DNA of 64,000 nucleotides from Branchiostoma floridae (taxonomy: Eukaryota; Chordata; Leptocardii; Amphioxiformes; Branchiostomatidae): contig NC_049982.1 in assembly GCF_000003815.2 (NCBI RefSeq), positions 7,425,440 through 7,489,439 on the forward strand, written 5' to 3'. Each line of letters starts with the position of its first letter. The stretch's first letter is position 1. Positions 38,867 through 50,045 of this stretch are shown here, one piece after another. The notes beneath the pieces were generated by a model. That model ran no database searches and was not told the DNA's origin. It saw only the letters and a list, made by a program, of their open reading frames with translations. The translations under genes and the position numbers were made by a program.

Positions 38867-40430
38867 TCTCAAGGAACAGATGTATCTTTATAAAACGGTG
38901 GACCAGAGATCTTTCTTGTCCAATCAACCAGAATTCTTTCCTATTCTTTCAATTATCACATGTTGAATTTTCTTCCAAAACACAAATTAGGTACCCCCAC
39001 ATACTAGTATTCCTTCTTTGTGGGCTTGTGGTCCAACAAGTGTCACAGACATTCTTTGAATGTTGTTTGAGCAAATACAAACATACTGGCTGCCTGCTGA
39101 CAGATGAACAAATGGGAAGTATTCAAACTTTTAAAGCCTCAACATGAATAGAAATGCCGTGATTCAAGAACACAATCACCTGGACTCAGGTTCCAAAGAG
39201 AAAACAGAACAGCATTGTTACAAGTGGATCACAATATGACTTCATGCTTCACCATTTTGGGGTTAGTATACAAAATATATGATATGGTAAAAAAAAGTCC
39301 TGGCAAAAATTATGTGGACCTTATTATCTTGAAGGACAGTATCTGACAGTATCTGATCTGCATGCAGGTGTAGGAAAGTGTATATACTGACAGTCTGGTG
39401 AGCTGAAGAGTGTAAGCATGGCACATGATGTGGATTTTAAAAGAATTAGGTCAAAGGGTTCCCATACACACAAATTCCTGTATGGTGAGTGTTTAAATTC
39501 CCCTCCTTGATCCATTGCATCTAATCTTAAGTCCAGTCCTATTTTCACTGCATTTCTTTTTTTTTAAAGAAGAAGACTTGAATAAATATATAATTTTCTG
39601 GAACACATTTCCATTCAATCTATTTCCTGGAAGAGGTTAGTCACTTAGTGTAATGAAATCTGTATGCGCCAGATACTTTAAGGTACACAGCATACAAGAT
39701 CAGGTTTCCTGATTCAGCTGGGACATGCTTAAGTGCATCACTTAACCTTATCACACGATGTAAACAAAGGAATCATTCCACAGATAAAGCTTTTGTTGGA
39801 TCTAAGTATAGTGATCACATCATAATTTCCTCGTACTAGTGGAACGTTATAACTGGGTGTGGGGCAAATTTACAAAGGGCATGGAAGTGGAACTGGAGAA
39901 TCAAACATTAGATTCGTTCCGCGGCGTAGTTGTGATCCTTCAGACGATGTTTGAGTCACGAAAAACGGTTCTTACATAATTCAGGCACTTCGCGGAAGTC
40001 ACGCCACTGAGTGACATCACGGGCCCTGTGAAAACTTTCACACTCTCCGACCTGACCTGGATACGATACGACCGGCTCGAATATCCATGGCAGACCAAAA
40101 CTCCGAAGTGATCATACGCATTGGCTGAAATAAGAGAGAAATGTCTGCAGTTTCTCGCACTGGTGGAAATGATGTCTTACGCAGTTTTGGCGTTTAAAAA
40201 TTGCATAATTTTTCCCTTGGCAAATTTTGGGAGAAAATAATTTTCAGGGAGCGACACAGGAACTTTTACCGGCTGATATCCCGATCCAAACTGTGCGATA
40301 TTCTCACAACAAGATTGATAATTTAGAACAAAAGTGTCTTCCGTATATGATATTAGTTCTACCAACTGCAAAGTCAATCCACTTTGGCTATCTGATAGGT
40401 AATTATCGGCAATATTCCAACGAATCAATC
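38867..40430. other. First intron of PI3K-C2 (inferred), no gene seen
   Basis: No recognisable coding exon. The part from about 39840 to 40120 is GC-richer and contains CpGs, in keeping with proximity to a promoter. Confidence 0.35.
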
Positions 40431-40436
40431 GCTTAC

Positions 40437-40490
40437 CTGCATAGGGAGTCGCCATCTTGCCAATTAGCATATGACTATCTAAAACATGAG
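40437..40490 (-). other. Probable first (leader) exon of PI3K-C2, 3' part
   Basis: On the minus strand GGCAAGATGGCGACTCCC.. ends in TATGCAG/GTAAGC, an ideal donor at 40437/40436. Joining it to the acceptor at 38304 places the ATG at 40455 in a 13-codon upstream ORF that stops before the main ATG. The AAGATGGCG also fits a YY1 site as found near the starts of many animal transcripts. The upper limit of the exon is not visible. Confidence 0.5.
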
Positions 40491-40525
40491 TTGATTGGCC
40501 AACGGTCTTCCCTTATGCCAATCAG
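40449..40525. promoter_or_regulatory. Putative shared promoter of PI3K-C2 and nucleobindin
   Basis: Three CCAAT boxes lie within 63 bases: CCAAT at 40460, ATTGG at 40494 and CCAAT at 40518. A YY1-like CGCCATCTTG at 40451 overlaps the first. They fall between the proposed PI3K-C2 leader exon (minus) and the nucleobindin leader exon (plus, donor at 40649/40650). No TATA box is evident. Function is inferred from position and motifs. Confidence 0.45.
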
Positions 40526-40559
40526 CAATGAGATAACAACATGCCACTGGGTTGGTCCA

Positions 40560-40649
40560 TATGTTGACCTTTGCCCTGATGCCGACGTGTTCATTTCACA
40601 TACAGAAAGAAGAGAAGACGACATCGCTGCATTTCCTTCTCACTAGCAG
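40560..40649 (+). other. Probable noncoding first exon of nucleobindin
   Basis: The sequence ends CTAGCAG/GTGAGT at 40649, a consensus donor, in GC-rich DNA just after the CCAAT cluster. The next exon starts with an acceptor one base before the start codon (41604), so a noncoding leader is required. The 5' limit is an estimate. Confidence 0.5.
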
Positions 40650-41604
40650 GTGAGTATTGCCGTTCTAAATCGCTTTTTAAGTGTGATTTTCAAACTAGAT
40701 GATAAACATAACCACCATCTAGACGTTTGATCAGGAATTTTATCGCTATCTGCTTAAATGTATTATCAGGAAGGTTTGGAACATGACGGGATTTCAAGTA
40801 AAGGAAATCACATACAGCGAGATACAGCGGCATGTTTCTAAAAACCGTCGCGTTCTAAGAAGCCATATGGACGTCAAATGCGCATACAAAGATTTCAACT
40901 AATCTGAGACCAATAAGGTTTTCATGAATACTGATTTGATATTGAACAAACCGTTTTGAAATCAGTTCAAAGTAGATTATTACCAATCATATAGCTAATC
41001 AAATTGTCAAGTAACGTTATGACACTGATTTTTGGCGTGGGTGTGGAAGTGATCTGACGAATAGGAGAGGTACACGTTGACGAATAAGTAATCAAAGCAA
41101 ATCATTGCCATTGAATATTGTTGTAAAATGGATAAACTGGACATTTTTAGCTTAAGATGGTTTCCAAAACTGCTTTAAGTACTTGACAGATGGTCGACAA
41201 TTTGTCACCTGTCAGTGATTTGTTTTATCAGTCAAACTGATAAGAAAATAATGTCAACACAGACATCACACAAATCTGATCTTTGATGACTTTATTTTTT
41301 TTTCACTATATTGATTTATCAAGGAAGCATTTTTGGTCACAAATTGGTATTTTAAGATTTACGTTACCATGGTAGCAGATATAGAGAAAGCCATAAAACT
41401 GTTACAGTATTCTACACAGTAGAAAAATGAGGTACCACAGTGAGTACTTAATTTGAATTAAGTAAAGGCCCAGAATTGGAACCTAAAAAGGTTTGCCAAT
41501 TACAATATAATGTTATACAATAAACAATTTATGTATATATATGCTCTACAAGTGTAATATTTAAAGACTAACAGTAATTTGTCTTTTCCTGTGTGATTTC
41601 CAGG

Positions 41605-44600
41605 ATGTGGACAATCAGAAGATGTCTGCTGCTGGCAGCCCTGGTGCTGCTGGTATCCCATGATGCCATGCTCGCACCAGTAGACCCCAAGAAGCAGAAG
41701 GCAGAGGAACAAGAGGCAGAAACAAATAAGGTAAAGGGAAAATAGAATTAGTCTTCTATCAAACAATCATGATTTCATAGTTACACTGTTCTGGTACAAA
41801 TTTATATTTGTTCATCTTCTGTTTGGAACTGAAGGGAATAAGGATGGAAAAAATGCTGACTGTTGAACAGGAAACTGTATTATGACATCAAAGTATGCTC
41901 CATAACTCTTGTCAGTTGGAAATGTATGTATCCCAAGTTACTTATTTCAATGTTGTATGTTTATCAGCAGGAAGAATCCCAAGACACAGGGCTCCATTAT
42001 GACAGCTACCTTCAGGAAGTGGTCAGAGTACTAGAAACTGACCCAGAGTTCAAGAAAAAGCTTCAGGAGGCAGACATTGAAGACATCAAGGTAAGATTTC
42101 AATCCCTAATGGCTGTGCATACGTCATGATGATCTCCCTTCATTTCAACTGAAAGAGAAAATCTGGTACATGGTGGTAATCAGATGTGATGTTGTTGATT
42201 TAGGTACTAATATACGTCTGATTCAATGGCATCAATATTGATACAGAAATCTACTGTAGGTAATACTCAATACTTTGTTCTTGTGCCATGGCATAGACTT
42301 GTCGCCTGGCCTTACTCCAACAAGTGTGAAGTTTTGTGTACCAAAATGTTTTGTATCCACCCTCAAGTCTGGAAAACTGTCTGCTGAGCTGAACCTGGTG
42401 GCCCACAACGTGAGGTCCCAGCTGGACGAACTGAAGAGAACAGAGGTGACCAGGCTGAGGAAACTGCAGCGGGTGCTCATGGACATGCAGAATGGCAGAA
42501 ATGGTAGGTCGTCACTCATTCAATCAATCTATCAATTAATCACTTGTCCTCTTGCACGAGGTGTATATGGCCCAGCTGGTATGGCCAACTAAGTTCACTA
42601 TGCTTCGCTTTCTGCATCGGACTGTTCTTCAAGCAAAATGGTGGAGGAGTTGAAGCAACATATCTAGTTTGATACTATTGGTTTTTAGGACTTGATGGAG
42701 GATTTACTTTAACATTTGGAACTCTGGACTAGTGTTTTAGCATTAGTGCAATGCAGGGCAGAAGCATTTCATTGCTATCACTTGTCTCTTATTGCATAAC
42801 TGTGCATTGAGCTATACATCAATACAGGACAAGTAGTTTTTTTTTTTCAAAAGTTGTGAGTTTAATATTTAGGAACTTTTTCAGGTAAAATTTGATAAAA
42901 GCTTCTTGATTTCAAAGGCTACTTCTTTTCCAAGATATCTGCTGAACCCAAATCTTTTGTTGTACAGGCCTGCACAAAGGTGACTTGAGGGATGTGAGGA
43001 AAATGTACGAGGAGTTTAACCATGTGGACCACAGCAACCCACGATCCTTCGAAGAGGAGGATCTAAACAAGCTCATCCAGGCAGTACGTGGAGCTGTTCA
43101 TTACTGTTTTTGACTAGATGCCACAAATGTGATTTTTGAGCTGTAATATCTATCTGTGATGTATCAACTAATGATGCATGCGAACGATTAATTGATATCT
43201 ATCTAGGAAATTTGAAAAGCGCCATGCAGGATGTTTTGCATAGTGCAAGGAAAAAGAGACCAAAAAAAAATTTCATCCTGAATTACCGTTACTGTTTTGT
43301 ACTGATTAATATACATGATTGAAAATCCATCTCAACACATTCTTTAAAAAGTTTTCAATTTTTTCTTTCTTGTTCTCCTGAATGTTCTAGGTTGTGAATG
43401 ACCTGGAAAACTACAACCAGAGTTTGAGTTCATTTGTTTTATCCTGAACCACAGTTGCTGTTTTGTCAACTACAATGTACTTAATACAATAATCAAAAAT
43501 CCATCTCAAAGCATACCCCAAAAATTTGTTTACTCTTGTTCCCTGAATGTTCCAGGTTGTGAATGACTTGGAAAACTACAAGTACAACCAGAGTTGGAGT
43601 TCATTTGTTTCATCCTGAACCATAGTTGCTGTTTTGTCAAAACCACATACAGTAATTGAAAATCCCTCTCAAAGCATACCCCAAAAATTTGCTTACTCTT
43701 GTTCCCTGAATGTTCCAGGTTGTGAATGACTTGGAAAACTACGACCAGAGTTGAGCTCATTTGTTTCAGCCTGGGCCACAATTACTCTTTTGTCAAAACT
43801 ACATACAGTAATTGAAAATTTATCTCAAAGCTTATCCCGAAACTTTTCCAATTTCTTCACTCCTGTTCTTCTGAATGTTCTACCAGGTTGTGAATGACTT
43901 GGAGAACTACGACCAGAAGAGGCACCTGGAGTTCAAGCGGTACGAGATGGTGAAGGAACACCAGCGCCGGGAGAAGCTGAACCAGCTGGGGGAGGAGGAG
44001 AGGAAGAAGGAACAAGAACGGTACGAGGAGATGCAGCGCAAACACAAGGACCATCCCAAGATGAACCACCCGGTAAGACTTTTGTGCAGATTACTCATCA
44101 AGGAATGCAATAATAGCAGTTAAATCAATCTTTCTACTGGACACTCACACATCAGGGCTCAGAATACTTTTTTCTTCATCCCTGCACCGATGCAAGTAAC
44201 ATTGAAAATTACCTGCATCAGACAAGTTTTATCTGCACCACTCTGAATTTAGGAATACAATGGATCAGGAACTACAATTGTTCAGGAACCATTGCTATTT
44301 TTCTTTTATACTTACTTGGTGATAATATTCAATGCAGCTAATAACAATCCATGTACACCTACATCATATGACATTTAAGGATAAAACCCATTACATGACT
44401 AGGGCAGGTTACGTGCAGGTAGACACCAGAAATACTTGCACAGGTTCAATTTCACCAACCTGTATATACAGGTGGTATTTCGAGCCCTGCACATGTCTAT
44501 TCAAACGTTTCAGACAGCATCCACTGTCTTTCACCAGTGAAATGAAAATAAAAAGTAAGAAATAAAAGTCTACAAGACTTACGGAACAAAAGCTGTCTAG

Positions 44601-47600
44601 CCTGGATGTCTTGACTTTATTTGAATCCACAATTAGCTTGACATTTCAATGGTAAAATATCACATTTGCATGTCACAAAAGAACAATATTGCCTTTGGAT
44701 CATCTTCAGAAATCATATACCCAGTATGCAAGTTTTTACCTGACTTTGCTGTTGCTCCACACTTTTTCTTAGGGCAGCAAAGATCAGCTAGAGGAGGTTT
44801 GGGAGGGTGATGGCCTTGCTAAGGAAGACTTCAACCCCAAGGTATTCTTTGGGATGCATGGTAAGTACGCAATGAACCATATCTGCACCTGTGCCACTTT
44901 TCTTACCATACATTTTTCCAAAGCCTTGGATCTGTTCTGACTTTTTTTATAGCTGTCCAACATTTCTTTGAAATGTGTAATATCTGAACATTATTACTTA
45001 AAAAATTATCCTTTTTGCAGTACTGGTTATAAGTGTACATCTAATTTTCTTTTCCTCCAAAGATACAAACAGTGATGGCTACCTTGATACATTGGAGTTG
45101 GAGGCACTCTTTGGAAAGGAGGTACGTTGCATGTTTTTGTATACTGGTACATGTGGAGATGATAAGTGATACATGTATGTATAACTGTACAGTACAGCTT
45201 CACTTGCCAGTTGGTCTTGTATTGACTGAAACTGTGTTAAAAGTTTGATCTAATGATGAGTGAATTTCTCCATGGCAATTACAGCTGGAAAAGGTTTACA
45301 AGGAAGGTAACGAGGAAGATGACTTACGTGAGATGGAAGAGGAGAGGGCTCGCATGAGGAAACATGTCTTAAACGAGGTAGGCTCATGTGTTCCTTTGGT
45401 GATGAACCTTTTGGATTCAAATTTTTCAGGAAATACAGAATTTCTTACCCAAAGTAAGTAATATGACCTTAGTGATTGGTGCTATCATAATACAGAGAGA
45501 GAAAAATGGTCCAAGGTGCCATAAAGCTACGATGCTAAGTGTCATGCCTATAAATGAACAAGTGTATGCAAGTCCTTTGCAAGCAAGATCATTTCTTTTG
45601 ATATGTCTTAGACTCTAAGTTACAAGACTTCAAACACTGGCATATCTGCATCTGCATATATACCCCCAAATGACCCCGCGAGGGGCAAAAGTAGGGGGGG
45701 GGGGAGCTGAGGCTCCCGGGTTAGGGCGGGCAGGCCGCCTGCCTGGTACGGAAGTGCTCAACGTTGGGAGCGCTTACAACCGTGCCAGGCAGGGCATTCC
45801 ACTCGGGAATTGTGCGTGGGAAAAAGGAGTGTTTGTAGATGTCGGTGCGTGCGAATATGTGTTGATATTTGAAGTCGTGACTACCCCGGGTGCGCCCTTG
45901 GGCAGGCTTCAGAATATTGCTGGCATCTATGTTTATATTATTGTTGACTACTTTATAGAAAAAGGTGAGGCGGGCGTTCCTCCTCCTTTCGGAGAGAGGG
46001 CGCCACTGCAGGTCTGAAAGCATTTGTGTCACGCTGCTAGTCTGCCGGTAGTCATTTAGGGTCACTCGGGCTGCCCAAGCACACACACTCTCTCTCTCTC
46101 TTTCTTACACAAACATCACAATGACCAACATCTTTGTAGAATTGGGATATTCTTATTAGTGAATTTCTGTCTATTAATGATCTTTGACCCAATTTTCAAC
46201 TAGGTGGACACCGACAAAGACTCCAGGGTGAGCTTCACTGAATTTATAGATGCCACCAAACGGAAGGAGTTCGAGCAGCCAGAAGAGGACACTTTTGAGG
46301 TCAGTATTTTTTATACTTTGTCAAGATAGTAGATGATGATAATACAATACTGAATTCCGTCCCTTTGATTTTGAATGGGAATCCTGTTGAAGGTGTGATG
46401 GTCCGAAGGTCCAAATTTCTAAACCTAAGCCCTCTGAAGTGCCATTTCCTCTATTTTGTGGGACAAATTTGTGGGACAAAACTTTTGTCTATCCCCAGTG
46501 TCAAAATTCTGTCAAAGGACAAATGGAAAAAAGTTGTGTCTATCGTATAGATAGTGAAAATGGCATTAGTCTAGTGGATGATGTTTGACATGTGGATATC
46601 TGTTTGTTACATATTTTGTTTGTAGAGTCGATTCCGAGTCACCGAGAGGGTTTTGAAATAATATTTGTAGTAAGTTTGAACTATTCTAAGTAAAAGAATA
46701 TTTCAGCCACTGAAGTTCTAAACTGTTCAAACAATTGAAGATGAAAGTTTGAACATGTTTGAACCTATTTATATATGTTGGAAACATTCGCAAATTAATA
46801 GTACAAATATCTATTTATTTAGAACAATTTAGAAACATCTATGTGTTTTTGTTATTGTTGGAACATGTGATCAAATGTTCCAACAATTTGTGTCATTTTT
46901 TCCTCCATAAAAACTTTTATTACCACCATAAACCAACCTGCTAAGCTGGGCCTTTTGTTTAGGTCTTGTATTTTTAGATTTTCTATTGTAGACACTGGTG
47001 ACTCTTTTGTGAGAAGGTGTCAGACAGACAATTTCCTGTACTTGGCAGGGATGTGTGAATTGCCCTCTCCCCAGCCCACTGACCCAGTTTTACCATTTTG
47101 TTTCCATGTTCGAACATGTGATCACATTTGATCACAAATGATGAATCTATGTTGGAACAGTTTAGAAACTAACAGAAATAATGGATTTGATGTTAGAAAT
47201 GTTTCTAACATGTATGAACACTGTAGAAATATTTAGAACATCACAATGATGTTATAAACAGTTCTAAACAGTTACCTATCACAATTAGAGTGTTATAAAG
47301 ATTTCCAAAATGTTGGAACAAAAGGCAAGAAACACCCTCTTGGTAATGTGGAATCGACTCTATGAATAACCATTTGTAAAAGTAAAAGAAGAGACATTAA
47401 GAAACCCACATCTAAACTGCCTTGTCCACACCCACAGCCCCTAGATGATTGTATGAATGACAAATATGCACCATGTTCAAAAGATAAAGCATTTATAAAG
47501 AACACCAAACTAGTATCTAAACTGCCTTGTCCATGCCCACAGCCCCTAGATGTGTGTGTGAATGACAAAGGTACACGATGTTCAAAAGAAGCCACATTAT

Positions 47601-50045
47601 AAAGAAGATCAAACTAGTATCTAAACTGCCTTGTCCATGCCCACAGCCCCTGGATGACACTGACTTCTTCACAGAAGAGGAGCTGGAGGAGTTTGAGCAG
47701 CAGCTAGCGAAGGAAGCCAACGAGCTGCGCCAAAAGGAGGTAGAGCTGGCTCGTCAGCGCGCTGAGCACCAGCAGAAACGACAGCAACTTCAGCAGGTCA
47801 AAATGAAACAAAAACAGGTCCAAACCATCAACTGTCCCGTCTTGTTTCTCCTCTTTCTTTTATTTTGCCCTTCTCTTTAGAGCTCCTGACCTGGCAACTC
47901 TTTGGTTTAACAAGAAAAAATTACCTCAACATTATGAAAATTTGTCAGCTTTGGAATATGAAGCCTTGAAGATGTAGTAAATACAGTGTTGTGTGTTTTA
48001 GCTAAACTTGAACAATACAAATGGTAGTTCTCTGAGTTAAAATATGCATGAGTATATATCAATTTTTGCAGAACATAAGAAAAAGAAAGTATCAAATTCT
48101 AATTTTGTCACATTTTGCCGATTTTGTTACATTCTACTAGTATATTGTCACATTACAGAAAGTGAGACATTGGACTATCAAAAGCAAGTTTAAATTGCAG
48201 CACTTTGGTAGTGCATCTATCTCGCCATCATCACTTTGAAAGTTCTGAAAAGTATAAAGCTGTACCCAGTTCAGGCTTGAGCCCCACGTCTTTGCACTGA
48301 AGTTGCTTTTGTCTGTTGAGCACACCCACTATTCAGTGTTGTATAGCAAGCCATTGTAATCACTTCAGAGAGTATTTGAGCTAGAAATACAAATTTAATG
48401 TAGTCTCTGTCTACTGTGATGAATCCAAATCCCATGTCAGCCTGCCCATGGCATATAATACCAAATAGCTGACTGTGCATAGAAATTGATGGCTCTCTCA
48501 AAGTGGTAAAATGCTGATAACTTGTGCTCAGGACATTCTTCTTTGTTTGATTTATTCAAACTTTCAAAGTCCTTGTTTGTGCATTCATTCTTGCGGCATG
48601 TCATGTCATCGTCTTTTTTCCCTCTGTGCCATCTACATGTACATATATGTTGCTGTCTGTCTTTCTTCACTCTCTCAATGTGTAGTATTGTGCTTTTATC
48701 AGGTAGAATCTTAGGTAATGGAATGCCTTCACTGATCAGGTGTGTAACATAGCATTTCAGAGCTCAGCATTGTTAACCTGATCATTGTTATATGTAGAAA
48801 ATCATCCGAATGACTTCATTTTCTAGTAGGGCTGCCTCATAGACTTAAGTCCAATTTGCCTTATTATTGTTTCTTGCAATTCATTGATGTATGGGAAAGT
48901 TCTGTCACCGTCTCTTTTTTACTATTTACTCCTCATTTCCATTTCTCAATCGCCTCCCTTTTGTTTGACACACACTCCTTGAAGACCTTACCTCTTCTAT
49001 TTTAAAGAAACATGAAGAAGAGACTTGAAGTTGAACAGTTCTGACTGTATTTGAAATTTCATACAACTGTAACTTAAGAGTATCATTTATTTTCCAGGTG
49101 GTTCAGATGAGTCAGGACCAGGATCGACAGCAGCCGGCCGAGGCTGAGGCTCCCCAGGAGTCTGACCAGGCTGCAGCCGGACAGGAAGCAGTGCCGGCGG
49201 AGGCCGCGGAACACGCAGCGGATGGGGAGGGGGGCCAGCCCGCAGGTCAGTGCTGAGACATGGTGCTGCTGCCAAATTAGGTTTTGTGGGAGAACTGCAA
49301 GTCATGGGTCTTAGATAGTCGAAAATTAGCCTGTGTTTACACAATCTCTTGCTGGCTGGGGTTAATGAACCCCTCCCCAATATGGCAACTTTAGGGCCAG
49401 GCAATAGGAGTGCAATTTTAGTCAGACTAGTCAAAAATCAGGCAGAGAATTTGACCTTTGCACTGTCAAGGGCAACTAGGTGATTGACCCACAACAGTAC
49501 CATAAGGCAAATAAAATTGGCCCATGGTTATTATGAATCAAACTGAAACAAACACAACATTGATTCCATTAATATAATGTGTGACTTCAAGAACTTGAAA
49601 GGACCATCTTTGACCATATGTGTATCATGTACAATATTCCAGATGAATACATTTCATAAGTACATGACATAACTGGTGTCATACATGCACATAAGCTAGT
49701 GTGTTACCCCAAAGGGGTGGTTACAACGGCAGTACAGATAAGGCTCAACATGTTGACTTATTCATGTCTAAAGATTTTCATATATGTCTGTTTATATGTA
49801 CTGTAAGTAGTTGTTATAGACCTTATGAAAATTGCTGTACTTTTGTTGTGTCAATAAAGATTTCTTATACAGATGTCAATCAATGTAAAATGTTCCTCCT
49901 CCCTCCCACAGAAGTGCATGAGCCTGAGGTAGCTGTAGTAGCAGATCAAGATGCCATAGCTGTAGGTGGGAACCTACCACCTGAGGGACAGAATGGGGAG
50001 GAACAGGCACAGCAACAACAGGAGGCACAACAACCCACAACATAG
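41605..50045 (+). CDS. NUCB: Nucleobindin, secreted/Golgi calcium-binding protein, complete
   Basis: EF-hand protein of the Golgi and secretory route, pro-orthologue of vertebrate NUCB1/NUCB2 (the latter is the nesfatin-1 precursor). Coding exons: 41605-41730, 41971-42090, 42368-42503, 42968-43083, 43887-44072, 44773-44860, 45063-45121, 45285-45377, 46204-46299, 47647-47817, 49098-49245, 49912-50045; 490 aa, phases consistent. Residues 2-22 form a signal peptide ([11 protein letters not shown] core). Then the family core [20 protein letters not shown], basic helical region [15 protein letters not shown] (~175-220), EF-hand 1 [12 protein letters not shown] (258-269), acidic linker, EF-hand 2 [12 protein letters not shown] (310-321; no Gly at loop position 6, as in vertebrates), and a Gln/Glu-rich coiled coil (~345-405). 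The C-terminus is a long Ala/Glu/Gln tail unlike vertebrate ends. Exon 10 may also end at 47796 (CAG/GTC), giving 483 aa; exon 2 has a CAGCAG acceptor that could add a Gln. Confidence 0.95.
43384..43755 (+). repeat. Three copies of a nucleobindin exon start with its acceptor
   Basis: The start of the exon at 43887 with its acceptor (TGTTCY.AG then GTTGTGAATGACTTGGA) recurs at 43391, 43556 and 43719, spacings 165, 163 and 168 bp to the true exon. Each copy includes about 30 coding bases (VVNDLENY) plus intron on both sides, so the unit is a ~165-bp tandem repeat whose last member runs into the functional exon. Confidence 0.92.
44153..44489. mobile_element. hAT-like MITE, 337 bp, same termini as the 38.5 kb element
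   Basis: Starts CAGGGCTCAGAAT and ends ATTTCGAGCCCTG. CACAT flanks both ends directly, a shorter duplication than in the 38534-38859 element. The interior has CTGCACC and ACCTGCAT motifs. Located in a nucleobindin intron. Confidence 0.65.
45662..46086 (-). mobile_element. 5'-truncated CR1/L2-like LINE copy
   Basis: A minus-strand frame from 46086 to 45721 encodes a typical CR1/L2 reverse-transcriptase C-terminus: [42 protein letters not shown] and [17 protein letters not shown]. The copy ends just after the stop in CCCCTCGCGGGGTCATTTGG then GGGTATAT. Only the last part of the element was inserted, as expected of incomplete reverse transcription. The frame is intact over about 120 codons, implying a fairly recent insertion in the intron between nucleobindin exons 8 and 9. 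Confidence 0.85.
46623..47362. mobile_element. Non-autonomous DNA transposon flanked by TA (Tc1/mariner-like)
   Basis: GAGTCGATTCC at 46625 is matched inverted by GGAATCGACTC ending at 47360, each bordered outside by TA (46623-46624 and 47361-47362), the hallmark duplication of Tc1/mariner elements. The 736-bp interior is packed with GAACATGT, GTTGGAACA and TTAGAAAC motifs, including the palindrome near 46856-46890. No transposase remains. Confidence 0.65.
47402..47646 (+). repeat. Two copies of a nucleobindin exon start with its acceptor
   Basis: The junction CCCACAG/CCCCTGGATG of the exon at 47647 is preceded by two tandem copies with CCCACAG ending at 47437 and 47542, spacing about 105 bp. 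Shared text includes ATCTAAACTGCCTTGTCCA and CATGTTCAAAAG-type sequence. Coding identity in the copies covers only the first few codons (PLDD). Confidence 0.9.

Noticed and set aside
40227-40646. Plus-strand open frame of 139 codons before nucleobindin
   Set aside because: No recognisable protein, spans the CCAAT promoter cluster, and the nucleobindin signal peptide starts with a separate ATG at 41605.
41605-50045. Loss of calcium binding because EF-hand 2 lacks Gly at loop position 6
   Set aside because: The same substitution is normal in nucleobindin EF-hand 2 of vertebrates, so it is a family trait.
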